Assembly (NCBI GenBank): GCA_003518205.1
Contig: DOZC01000023.1
Location: 6,867 to 15,956, forward strand
From: Minisyncoccota bacterium
GTDB taxonomy: Bacteria > Patescibacteriota > Microgenomatia > UBA1400 > PJMF01
DNA length: 9,090 bases
Reading direction: 5' to 3'
How positions within the stretch are numbered: position 1 is the first letter of the stretch; every line of letters begins with the position of its first letter. The translations under genes and the position numbers were made by a program. A model generated the notes under the pieces. It was given only the letters and a program-made list of their open reading frames with translations. It did no database searches and was not told the origin of the DNA. Shown in pieces: positions 1 through 5,216 of the stretch.

Positions 1-357
1 GTTGGTTTTATTCCTCCTACCGTTAAAAGACAAACACAGTTTATGTCAGTGCTCAAAAAAAGACTTAAACTTAAACTGAGATTTATTGAAATTCAAAAAA
101 TAAAATCTGATGTCGCCGTACCTCAGAAAAGTCTGAGTAAGTTGGCTGATCGTATCGAGAATGCCCGTCATTCGCTTGTAGTAAAAGATAATAGCAAACA
201 TGATAATATTCTTTTAATTGACGACGCGGTAGGCTCTGGAGCGACGCTCAATGAAACGGCTAAACAAATTAGAGAAATGGGGATTTGTCAAGGTAAAATT
301 ATTGGTTTGGCGATCACAGGAAGCTATAAAGGTTTTGATGTCATTAGTGAGGTGTAA
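1..357 (+). CDS. ComF-like phosphoribosyltransferase, 3' part
   Basis: The frame is open from the first base (VGFIPPTVKR...) to TAA at 355-357, so the gene starts before the window; the ATG at 43 is probably internal. About 118 residues are visible. The type I phosphoribosyltransferase PRPP loop is clear at about residues 70-82: a hydrophobic strand followed by DDAVGSGAT, matching the family pattern of two acidic residues then a G-x-G-x-T loop. It is followed by an alpha/beta segment (ETAKQIREMG...KIIGLAITG) as expected for the fold. ComF-family proteins usually have TTGAT in the loop; VGSGAT is a variant. ComF relatives are linked to DNA uptake in some bacteria, and the domain also occurs in fusions. 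The missing N-terminal part could hold another domain, so substrate and role cannot be assigned. It is followed by 39 bp and then the heptamer array before tRNA-Leu. Confidence 0.8.
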   Translation, partial: VGFIPPTVKRQTQFMSVLKKRLKLKLRFIEIQKIKSDVAVPQKSLSKLADRIENARHSLVVKDNSKHDNILLIDDAVGSGATLNETAKQIREMGICQGKIIGLAITGSYKGFDVISEV

Positions 358-396
358 GCTTCAACAGTCTGGTAAAATATGTGAGATAGTCAAACA

Positions 397-432
397 ATAT
401 CTGACATTCAGATGTTAAATATCTGAAATATT
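397..432. repeat. Degenerate heptamer array A, upstream of tRNA-Leu
   Basis: About five units of 7-8 bp in tandem: ATATCTG (397), ACATTCAG (404), ATGTTAA (412), ATATCTG (419), AAATATT (426). Each begins with A, and the first and fourth are identical. The array ends one base before the tRNA-Leu 5' end. ATCTGA-cat-TCAGAT inside it is a small inverted repeat. The same unit recurs at 517-554, 634-640 and 5351-5387. Confidence 0.6.
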
Positions 433-433
433 T

Positions 434-517
434 GCCCAGGTGGCGAAATGGTAGACGCGCTACCTTGAGGTGGTAGTGGAGAAATCTGTGGAGGTTCAAG
501 TCCTCTCCTGGGCACCA
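434..517 (+). tRNA. tRNA-Leu(GAG)
   Basis: Acceptor GCCCAGG (434-440) pairs with CCTGGGC (507-513). The discriminator is A514, and CCA is encoded at 515-517. The anticodon stem CTACC/GGTAG encloses loop TTGAGGT, giving anticodon GAG (467-469), which reads CUU/CUC. It is class II, with a 13-nt variable arm (477-489). The T-arm is GGAGG/CCTCT with a TTCAAGT loop. It is the only tRNA in the window with an encoded CCA end. Confidence 0.96.
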
Positions 518-554
518 TATCTGATATCCGAAATCGGATGTTGGATATCTGAAA
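517..554. repeat. Heptamer array B filling the tRNA-Leu/tRNA-Val spacer
   Basis: Five consecutive 7-bp units plus AAA: ATATCTG (517), ATATCCG (524), AAATCGG (531), ATGTTGG (538), ATATCTG (545), AAA (552-554). The array begins on the last base of the tRNA-Leu CCA and ends on the base before tRNA-Val, so it makes up the entire spacer. Units 2 and 3 (ATATCCG, AAATCGG) and the flanking ATATC blocks give partial dyad symmetry. Phase and unit sequence match arrays A and C. Confidence 0.7.
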
Positions 555-628
555 GGGCAATTAGCTCAGTTGGTTAGAGCGCTGCGTTTACATCGCAGAT
601 GTCGGGGGTTCAAATCCCTCATTGCCCA
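555..628 (+). tRNA. tRNA-Val(UAC)
   Basis: Acceptor GGGCAAT (555-561) pairs with ATTGCCC (621-627); the discriminator is A628. The anticodon stem CTGCG/CGCAG encloses TTTACAT, anticodon TAC (589-591), which can read Val codons broadly. The T-arm is GGGGG/TCCCT-like around TTCAAAT. No CCA is encoded (A is followed by CCT). A single ATATCTG unit follows at 634-640. Confidence 0.96.
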
Positions 629-658
629 CCTAAATATCTGGTAGAATAATGAAGTTCT

Positions 659-688
659 TTGACAGTTTTTAAGCGAAAGTGTTCTAAA
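659..688 (+). promoter_or_regulatory. Putative promoter of tRNA-Phe
   Basis: A perfect -35 TTGACA (659-664) is followed after 18 bp by a weak hexamer TCTAAA (683-688) preceded by an extended -10 TG (680-681). The predicted start is at about 695, the first base of mature tRNA-Phe, so little or no 5' leader would remain. The -10 is imperfect, hence moderate confidence. Confidence 0.45.
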
Positions 689-694
689 ATCCAA

Positions 695-767
695 GCCAAG
701 CTAGCCAAGTTGGTCAAGGCGCATGTCTGAAAAACATGACATTCAGGTTCGATTCCTGAGCTTGGCA
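695..767 (+). tRNA. tRNA-Phe(GAA)
   Basis: Acceptor GCCAAGC (695-701) pairs with GCTTGGC (760-766); the discriminator is A767 and no CCA is encoded (A then CTT). The anticodon stem CATGT/ACATG encloses CTGAAAA, anticodon GAA (729-731), followed by A37 and A38. The A36-A37-A38 run is the MiaA recognition signature, so this tRNA is an expected substrate of the miaA and miaB products encoded nearby. Confidence 0.95.
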
Positions 768-769
768 CT

Positions 770-928
770 TTATTTTCCAGTTAAACTTTTTATCAGAGTG
801 GCGATGAAGCCCAATAAAAACTTAAAAATATCGACTCCAATCAAAACCACTCGAGTAGCAATTTGCCCGAGCATTTGGCCAGTGATGCGATTGCGTTGGA
901 GTTGGAATTCTGAGTAGCTTTGTGGCAT
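770..928 (-). CDS. Small membrane-associated protein, 52 aa
   Basis: An ATG at 928-926 opens a 52-codon frame ending in TAA at 772-770. The product begins MPQSYSEFQLQ and has a polar, Arg/Gln-rich N-terminal third, then a hydrophobic or amphipathic stretch at about residues 26-47 (IATRVVLIGVDIFKFLLGFI...), and ends in TGK. The amino-acid mix looks like real coding sequence, and the frame occupies most of the otherwise empty gap between tRNA-Phe and tRNA-Gly, stopping two bases past the tRNA-Phe 3' end. No good Shine-Dalgarno sequence precedes it; TATTAA boxes lie at about -15 to -35. The overlapping plus-strand frame (723-917) runs through the tRNA-Phe gene and is less credible. Function unknown; it could be a single-pass or peripheral membrane peptide. 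Confidence 0.5.
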   Translation of the reverse strand: MPQSYSEFQLQRNRITGQMLGQIATRVVLIGVDIFKFLLGFIATLIKSLTGK

Positions 929-939
929 AATCGGGTTTC

Positions 940-957
940 GTTTAATAAGTTTAATAA
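940..957. repeat. Tandem 9-bp repeat GTTTAATAA x2
   Basis: GTTTAATAA at 940-948 and again at 949-957, then a partial GTTAAGA. It lies upstream of tRNA-Gly and of the minus-strand small gene, so it may serve as AT-rich promoter DNA for either. No clear -35/-10 pair could be assigned. Confidence 0.5.
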
Positions 958-969
958 GTTAAGACATTT

Positions 970-1043
970 GCGAGAATAGCTCAGCTGGCTAGAGCGCTTC
1001 CTTGCCAAGGAAGAGGTCGCGGGTTCGAATCCCGTTTCTCGCT
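970..1043 (+). tRNA. tRNA-Gly(GCC)
   Basis: Acceptor GCGAGAA (970-976) pairs with TTCTCGC (1036-1042). The discriminator is T1043, as is usual for bacterial tRNA-Gly. The anticodon stem CTTCC/GGAAG encloses TTGCCAA, anticodon GCC (1004-1006). No CCA is encoded. The last base is shared with the stop codon of the convergent AI-2E-family gene. The anticodon is normal, not the UCA of lineages that read UGA as glycine. Confidence 0.96.
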
Positions 1044-2074
1044 CAAGTTAAATCACTAGAATTTGCTTTGACTTTGTGCCAAAGTGTAATTCCAGTTCTG
1101 ATTACAATATAAATTGGTACAGCCAACAATCCTCCCATCATTCCTCCCAATCGGAATCCAATTAAAATCGAAATGATTGAAGCTAGAGGACTGATATGAG
1201 CGTTGTCTTGCATTACTTTAGGAACTAATAAATTGTTTTCCAGTTGTTGGACAATGATGTAGAGCACCAAAACCGCGGCTCCATGCCAGGGGCTGACTTG
1301 AAGAACTGCGATGGCAATTGCTGGTACAGCCGAAACAGTTGGTCCAATGCTGGGAAGAGCTTCGAGTAAACCAGCAAAAATTGCTAGTGGAACAGCATAA
1401 GGGATTCCCAATAGAGTTAGACCTACAAAAGACATAGCTCCAATTATCACCATTAAAATCAATTCACCTCTCACCCAGCCACCTAGTTGAGCCTCAATGG
1501 AATTTAAAAACTCCTTGGCCAATTGAATGTGAGCTTCTTTTTTAGTCAGCCAAACAATTTTTCGATGCAAACCTTCCCGTTCTAAAATTAAATAAAATGA
1601 CAAAACCAAAAGAGTGAAAAAAGTAAATAAAGTTGAAACGGTTGAAGTTAGGGCAGAAAAAATGAAGTTAGCTGGTTGACCAAACTGATTAACTAAATTA
1701 CCCAAATCGCCCACTGAGAGCTTAAGTTCGACTAAATGATTTTGAATAAAAGGGGCATCAATTAATTTCAAAAGTTGAATAAATTGAGTGACCAAGGGTG
1801 GAATAAGTAAGCCAGTGGCACCTACCACGGCGATGACAAAAAAAACGTAAACTACCAAGATGCTTAAAAGTCTGGGCAATTTAGTTTTTTGTTGCAACTT
1901 GTTGACTGAAGGATTGAGAGCCACCATCACCACAAAAGCCAAAAAAATTAAAACTAAAATTGATTTAATTTGATACAAAAAGAAAAGCCCTAAAACAAAA
2001 GCCGCAATTTGAAATAAAATTATTGGATTAATCGTGGTTTTAAACTCAGTTTTGGGTTTGGCAAACTCAAGCAT
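1043..2074 (-). CDS. AI-2E family membrane transporter
   Basis: This 343-residue polytopic inner-membrane protein belongs to the AI-2E transporter (PerM/UPF0118) family. Hydrophobic segments lie at about residues 17-37, 38-58, 70-92, 143-163, 205-225, 228-255, 262-282 and 300-330, with the usual soluble, amphipathic region between the third and fourth (about 95-140). The family signature is present near 222-252 (LGIPYAVPLAIFAGLLEALP then SIGP), followed by QQLENNLLVPKVM at about 276-288 and a Gly-rich last helix (GFRLGGMMGG). Length is normal. Members have been tied to autoinducer-2 export, Na+/H+ antiport or other transport, so the substrate is not predictable. It lies 31 bp after miaA in the same direction but has its own promoter-like sequence. 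Its TGA stop overlaps the last base of tRNA-Gly. Confidence 0.92.
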   Translation of the reverse strand: MLEFAKPKTEFKTTINPIILFQIAAFVLGLFFLYQIKSILVLIFLAFVVMVALNPSVNKLQQKTKLPRLLSILVVYVFFVIAVVGATGLLIPPLVTQFIQLLKLIDAPFIQNHLVELKLSVGDLGNLVNQFGQPANFIFSALTSTVSTLFTFFTLLVLSFYLILEREGLHRKIVWLTKKEAHIQLAKEFLNSIEAQLGGWVRGELILMVIIGAMSFVGLTLLGIPYAVPLAIFAGLLEALPSIGPTVSAVPAIAIAVLQVSPWHGAAVLVLYIIVQQLENNLLVPKVMQDNAHISPLASIISILIGFRLGGMMGGLLAVPIYIVIRTGITLWHKVKANSSDLT

Positions 2075-2080
2075 AATCTC

Positions 2081-2109
2081 AGTATAAAGGCAAAAGTCAG
2101 GTTTGTCAT
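2081..2109 (-). promoter_or_regulatory. Putative promoter of the AI-2E-family gene, leaderless
   Basis: On the minus strand, ATGACA (2109-2104, 5 of 6 to TTGACA) is followed by exactly 17 bp and TATACT (2086-2081, 5 of 6 to TATAAT). The predicted +1 is 2074, the A of the ATG start. The -35 overlaps the miaA stop codon. If active, the mRNA would be leaderless; only a weak GAG precedes the ATG. Confidence 0.55.
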
Positions 2110-3185
2110 GAGAGGGGTAGTTTTGGGTGAGTTTGAGTTAGCCATTGTTTTGTTTGAGCTAAAACAGTCAACTGAGTTTCATGGTTAGCTTCAATCCAAG
2201 TTACTCCAGTGCGTTTTTTCCACCAAGTAAGTTGGCGTTTGGCATATTGGAGTTCGTGTTTAGTCCAAAGCTCAATCAATTCTGAGTCAGAAATTTTTTC
2301 AGCCAACTTAAGTCCAATTTCTTTCACACCCAAAGCCGAAGTTACCATGGGTTGAATTTTAGCCAACTCTAAATTCATGACTTCGGCTTCAGCTCCAAGT
2401 TTGAGTCTGAACTTTACTCTGGTTTGAATCAATTCAGGTAGTTCAGTAATTGATCGAGTTAAACCCAGAGTTGGGACCTTAACTTGATTTAAATTGGTCT
2501 GAGCTGGAGCAGTGGCTTGAGAGATTAGGGAGGTATTGGATGTGGCTAACTCCAGTTGTCGAACTAAACGTCGCGGGTTGGCACGATCCGACTGATTCAA
2601 CCGCTCCCACTGCTGGGGAGCCAGTTTTTGAAGCCATGCCTGGAGTTCGATGATGGTGAGTGATTGGGCTTTAGTTCGAATTTCCTGATTGGGAATAAGG
2701 CTGATTTGCCAATCTTTTTGCCAAATTAATTGGTGATAAAGACCAGAGCCACCGACTAAAATTACAGCCATTTTTTTGGTTTGAGCTCGTTTCAGTAAAA
2801 CTTGAACGAATTGTTGAAACTCCGCTACCGACCAATCTTGAGTGGGCGCCAAACCAGCCACCCCCCAAATTTCCAAGAATTTTTTTCCAACTGGCAACCA
2901 AAAATAATGCTGCAGTATTTGAGCTACACTGGGATTTTGATGCGTTAGAGTTGAGGTTTGGGGCTGAAATTCACTGGGAATATCAGCTCCACTGACGATT
3001 TCTAAACCTCGATAAACCTGGCGAGAATCTGCTGAGATGAGCATGATGCCCTCAACTAACTCCACTTGGTTTGATCCCGGTGAATCTGGCTGAGTTAACC
3101 ACCATTTTGCCAAATCCAGAGCTAATTGGGTTTTTCCAGTAGCAGTGGTGCCAACTAAAGCAAATCCGGGAATAAACTGTGGCAT
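2106..3185 (-). CDS. miaA: tRNA dimethylallyltransferase MiaA
   Basis: MiaA transfers a dimethylallyl group to N6 of A37 in tRNAs that read UNN codons, the step before MiaB. The 359-residue product has the P-loop GTTATGKT (about 12-19), DSRQVYRG (53-60), VGGSGLY (144-150), NPRRLVRQLE (203-212), ALGVKEIG (284-291) and YAKRQLTWWKK (314-324), in the correct order for the family. It departs from the textbook sequence: where most MiaA have IGTAKP after VYRG, this one has VSGADIP, and residues 75-120 form an unusual connection ending in WSVAEF before the VGG motif. This resembles my memory of Patescibacteria MiaA. It diverges from the CDGSH gene across a 43-bp gap, with TATAAT at 3202-3197 (minus) that would give only about 5 nt of leader. 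The AI-2E-family gene follows. Confidence 0.93.
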   Translation of the reverse strand: MPQFIPGFALVGTTATGKTQLALDLAKWWLTQPDSPGSNQVELVEGIMLISADSRQVYRGLEIVSGADIPSEFQPQTSTLTHQNPSVAQILQHYFWLPVGKKFLEIWGVAGLAPTQDWSVAEFQQFVQVLLKRAQTKKMAVILVGGSGLYHQLIWQKDWQISLIPNQEIRTKAQSLTIIELQAWLQKLAPQQWERLNQSDRANPRRLVRQLELATSNTSLISQATAPAQTNLNQVKVPTLGLTRSITELPELIQTRVKFRLKLGAEAEVMNLELAKIQPMVTSALGVKEIGLKLAEKISDSELIELWTKHELQYAKRQLTWWKKRTGVTWIEANHETQLTVLAQTKQWLTQTHPKLPLS

Positions 3186-3196
3186 AATATGCTTAC

Positions 3197-3204
3197 ATTA
3201 TAAA
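3197..3204. promoter_or_regulatory. Overlapping divergent -10 elements, miaA and CDGSH gene
   Basis: The 43-bp divergent gap holds a central TTATAA. On the minus strand it reads TATAAT (3202-3197), predicting a start near 3190, 5 nt before the miaA ATG. On the plus strand TATAAA (3199-3204) predicts a start near 3211, just before a GGAG ribosome-binding site at 3215-3218 for the CDGSH gene. The two elements overlap, so the promoters should exclude each other. No convincing -35 was found for either. Confidence 0.45.
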
Positions 3205-3228
3205 CTCATAATCTGGAGACAATATAAT

Positions 3229-3486
3229 ATGCCTCGAATCATTATCAAAACTGCCCAAGCTCCATACAAAATTAAAACTGTTGATGGCGAAGTAGCTATT
3301 TGTGAGTGTGGTTTAAGCAAAAATCAGCCTTTTTGTGATGGATCTCATCTGAAAACTCTAGATGAAAAAAAGGATGAACTTTATCAATACGATGACAAAG
3401 GTCAGTGCTTGTCAGTTGAAACAGACGAAGGTGACGATGATTGTGAGTGTTGCTGCGGTGGCAAATGTGAGGCTAAAAATTCTTAA
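3229..3486 (+). CDS. CDGSH-type iron-sulfur protein
   Basis: The ATG at 3229 was chosen over the one at 3145, which lies inside miaA, because GGAG (3215-3218) precedes it by 10 nt and the conserved domain starts here. The 85-residue product contains the complete CDGSH/mitoNEET motif: C25-x-C27-x8-C36-DGS-H40, the 3Cys-1His ligand set for a [2Fe-2S] cluster, with the conserved QPFCDGSH. These proteins are redox or Fe-S transfer factors. An acidic C-terminal tail carries five more cysteines (C72, C74, C75, C76, C80 in DCECCCGGKC), which is unusual and suggests a second metal site or thiol buffer. Its end overlaps the xseB stop by 4 bp, tail to tail. Co-regulation with miaA is possible through the shared gap. 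Confidence 0.9.
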   Translation: MPRIIIKTAQAPYKIKTVDGEVAICECGLSKNQPFCDGSHLKTLDEKKDELYQYDDKGQCLSVETDEGDDDCECCCGGKCEAKNS

Positions 3487-3764
3487 AAAGGCAACTCATC
3501 AGAAATATTGGCTGAAGTTTCAGAAACCGCCGACTTTGAGTTAGTTTTCGAAGTGGTAGTTTCAAACTCAGCTTTGACTGTTTTAATTTCATTTTCCAAT
3601 TCTCCCAAGCGAGTCTTGAGAAATTGAGCTAGTTCTAAACCTCGTTTAAATTTGGGTAAACTTTGTTCCAGATCAATTTCATCATGTTCAAATTGAGCCA
3701 CAATTTTTTCAAGCTCATTAAAAGCCGTGTTCAAAGTGGGTTGAGTGGTTTTAGGATTTGTCAT
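3483..3764 (-). CDS. xseB: Exodeoxyribonuclease VII small subunit
   Basis: XseB binds the long helical region of XseA to form exonuclease VII, which degrades single-stranded DNA from both ends. The 93-residue product has the family core at about residues 12-65 (FNELEKIVAQFEHDEIDLEQ then SLPKFKRGLELA), two helices with the conserved LE..V..FE....LE.SL...K.G..L pattern. It continues into a Ser/Thr-rich linker and ends in SDELPF. That acidic-hydrophobic tip resembles the SSB C-terminal peptide (DDIPF) and is discussed as a finding. An AAAGG ribosome-binding site precedes the ATG by about 6 nt. It starts 23 bp after the xseA stop, so the two are surely co-transcribed. Length is slightly above the usual 70-85. 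Confidence 0.93.
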   Translation of the reverse strand: MTNPKTTQPTLNTAFNELEKIVAQFEHDEIDLEQSLPKFKRGLELAQFLKTRLGELENEIKTVKAEFETTTSKTNSKSAVSETSANISDELPF

Positions 3765-3787
3765 CAGAGCCTTTCTGTTTAATGTTG

Positions 3788-5032
3788 TTATTGAGTTACT
3801 GATGTTAGAGTGCCTTGGGCTAAAGTCGTGGTGATAAAAGTTTTTGAGGGAACCTGATTAGCTTGTTTTAAAATTTTTCCATCACCAGTGCGAGTAATAC
3901 TAAACCCGCGAGCTAAAATACGATGATAATCTAAATTTCCCAACAGCCGGTTTAACTCGTGTAATTTTTGATGATTTTGGTGCCAAACCAAATTAATCGA
4001 ACGTAATAATTGAGATTGGTAAAGTTCTTGTTGTTGGATTAAATGCCCAAAGCGTTGATCAACTTTAGTCAATTGATGATGAAGTTTTTCGGTGAGCGTC
4101 AACTGTCTTTGTTGATGCAAATTCAAAACCCCACTCAAACGCTCGGCGTAGTGATTAACTAGTCGCTGTTGATCATGTAGTTCAGCCGCAAGATTTGATT
4201 CCAGAATTGATTGCCAATGCTGCAGCTGAGTTAAGAGTTGGTTGCGACTGGGGACCAACAATTCTGCCGCATTTGAGGGAGTTGAGGCGCGAAGATCAGC
4301 TACTAAATCTGTGAGTGCGATATCAGCTTCGTGACCAATAGCACTAACTACTGGAATTTTACTGCTAAAAACAGCTCGAGCTACAGCTTCATCATTAAAA
4401 CTCAACAAATCTTCCAACGATCCCCCGCCTCTGGTTAAAACTAGAACTTCCGGTGCCGGAAGTTGATGATTGAAATATTCAAAAGCTTTTATCAAACTAG
4501 CCACAGAATCCTTGCCTTGAACTGAAACGGGATAAAAGCTAATTGTTAAACCACCCAGGCGTTCGCCCAGCACTTTGACAAAATCACTGTAGGCTTTGGA
4601 GTTGGTTGCGGTAATTAAACCGATATGTTGAGGTATCGGCGGGAGTGGTCGTTTCCGAGCTGGGTCGAATAAGCCTTCAGTCAGAAGTTTGGCTTTAAGT
4701 TTTTCATAGGCCAGTTTGAGAGCTCCCTCTCCGGCAGGGACAATTCTGTAAGCAGTCAAACTAAATCGACCGGTTTTTTGATACAAACCGGCAGTGCCGT
4801 AAACATGAACCCTCATGCCCTCCGCCAGACTATTAGCTGAAGTTATTTTGAACACTGGCGCAAAAACTGAAATACTGGCCTGATCATCTTTAAGAGTCAA
4901 AAATAACCACCGACCCTGACTGATTTGAAGTTGACTGATTTCGCCTTCTACCACTACTTCACCCAAAGCCGATAAATGATCGGCCACTAATTGGGTAAAA
5001 GCGCTAACTGGAATAATGGGAATATCAATCAT
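3788..5032 (-). CDS. xseA: Exodeoxyribonuclease VII large subunit
   Basis: Catalytic subunit of exonuclease VII, 414 residues from the chosen start. An N-terminal OB-fold (about 1-100, including VEGEISQ and GRWLFLTLKD) is followed by LFDPARKRPLP (121-131), GLITATNSKAYSD (138-150), RGGGSLEDL (201-209), FNDEAVARA (212-220) and the signature starting AIGHEADIALTDLVADLR (231-248) then STPSNAAEL, followed by long helices and a C-terminal ARGFSITRTGDGKI segment. All family motifs are present. The frame is open back to an ATG at 5089, but residues encoded by 5033-5089 coincide with a good promoter (5052-5081) and are not family-like, while MIDIPIIPVSAFTQLV begins as the OB domain should. xseB follows at 23 bp. 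The divergent neighbour is tRNA-Cys. Confidence 0.94.
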   Translation of the reverse strand: MIDIPIIPVSAFTQLVADHLSALGEVVVEGEISQLQISQGRWLFLTLKDDQASISVFAPVFKITSANSLAEGMRVHVYGTAGLYQKTGRFSLTAYRIVPAGEGALKLAYEKLKAKLLTEGLFDPARKRPLPPIPQHIGLITATNSKAYSDFVKVLGERLGGLTISFYPVSVQGKDSVASLIKAFEYFNHQLPAPEVLVLTRGGGSLEDLLSFNDEAVARAVFSSKIPVVSAIGHEADIALTDLVADLRASTPSNAAELLVPSRNQLLTQLQHWQSILESNLAAELHDQQRLVNHYAERLSGVLNLHQQRQLTLTEKLHHQLTKVDQRFGHLIQQQELYQSQLLRSINLVWHQNHQKLHELNRLLGNLDYHRILARGFSITRTGDGKILKQANQVPSKTFITTTLAQGTLTSVTQ

Positions 5033-5051
5033 AAAGCTCAAAACACCAGTC

Positions 5052-5081
5052 ATCATAACACCGATCAAGATTGATTGTGAA
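5052..5081 (-). promoter_or_regulatory. Putative xseAB promoter
   Basis: On the minus strand, TTCACA (5081-5076, 5 of 6) lies 18 bp from TATGAT (5057-5052, 5 of 6), which carries an extended -10 TG at 5060-5059. The predicted start is near 5045, leaving about 13 nt before the ATG at 5032. This placement decides the xseA start codon. Confidence 0.6.
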
Positions 5082-5122
5082 TTTGACAAACAAGATTCGA
5101 CCCCATAAATTTGCCATTTTTT

Positions 5123-5131
5123 TGATATAGT
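5123..5131 (+). promoter_or_regulatory. Putative extended -10 of tRNA-Cys
   Basis: TGA-TATAGT: an extended -10 TG (5123-5124) and hexamer TATAGT (5126-5131, 5 of 6). The predicted start is 5138-5139, one or two bases before the tRNA 5' end. No -35 at proper spacing was found, which extended -10 promoters can tolerate. Confidence 0.45.
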
Positions 5132-5139
5132 ACAGGTGT

Positions 5140-5214
5140 GGCGCGGTACCAGAGTGGTCTAATGGCGAGGTCTGCAAAACCTTCGATTCGCGGGTTCAAA
5201 TCCCACCCGCGCCT
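5140..5214 (+). tRNA. tRNA-Cys(GCA)
   Basis: Acceptor GGCGCGG (5140-5146) pairs with CCGCGCC (5207-5213); the discriminator is T5214, typical for Cys. The anticodon stem GAGGT/ACCTT encloses CTGCAAA, anticodon GCA (5174-5176), with A37 and A38 following, as MiaA requires. The T-stem GCGGG (5190-5194) against CCCAC (5202-5206) contains one C-A mismatch (5191/5205). No CCA is encoded (T then CAT). Its last 17 bases plus CA are repeated exactly at 5331-5349. Confidence 0.94.
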
Positions 5215-5216
5215 CA
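5198..5216 (+). repeat. Direct repeat copy 1, tRNA-Cys 3' end
   Basis: AAATCCCACCCGCGCCTCA, covering the end of the T-loop, the T-stem 3' half, the acceptor 3' strand, the discriminator and two bases beyond. It is identical to 5331-5349, 133 bp downstream. Confidence 0.9.

Noticed and set aside
397..554. CRISPR array
   Set aside because: The units are 7 bp, contiguous and without spacers; there are no cas genes.
723..917. Plus-strand reading frame of 64 codons
   Set aside because: It starts inside tRNA-Phe and is antisense to the more protein-like 52-codon minus-strand frame.
970..1043. UGA recoded as glycine, as in some Patescibacteria
   Set aside because: tRNA-Gly has anticodon GCC, and UGA ends the AI-2E-family gene and miaB at sensible positions.
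3145..3228. Longer N-terminus of the CDGSH protein
   Set aside because: The added residues are antisense to miaA, cross the divergent promoter region and bypass the GGAG site that fits the ATG at 3229.
5033..5089. 19-residue N-terminal extension of XseA
   Set aside because: It coincides with a good extended -10 promoter, and the family homology starts at MIDIPI.
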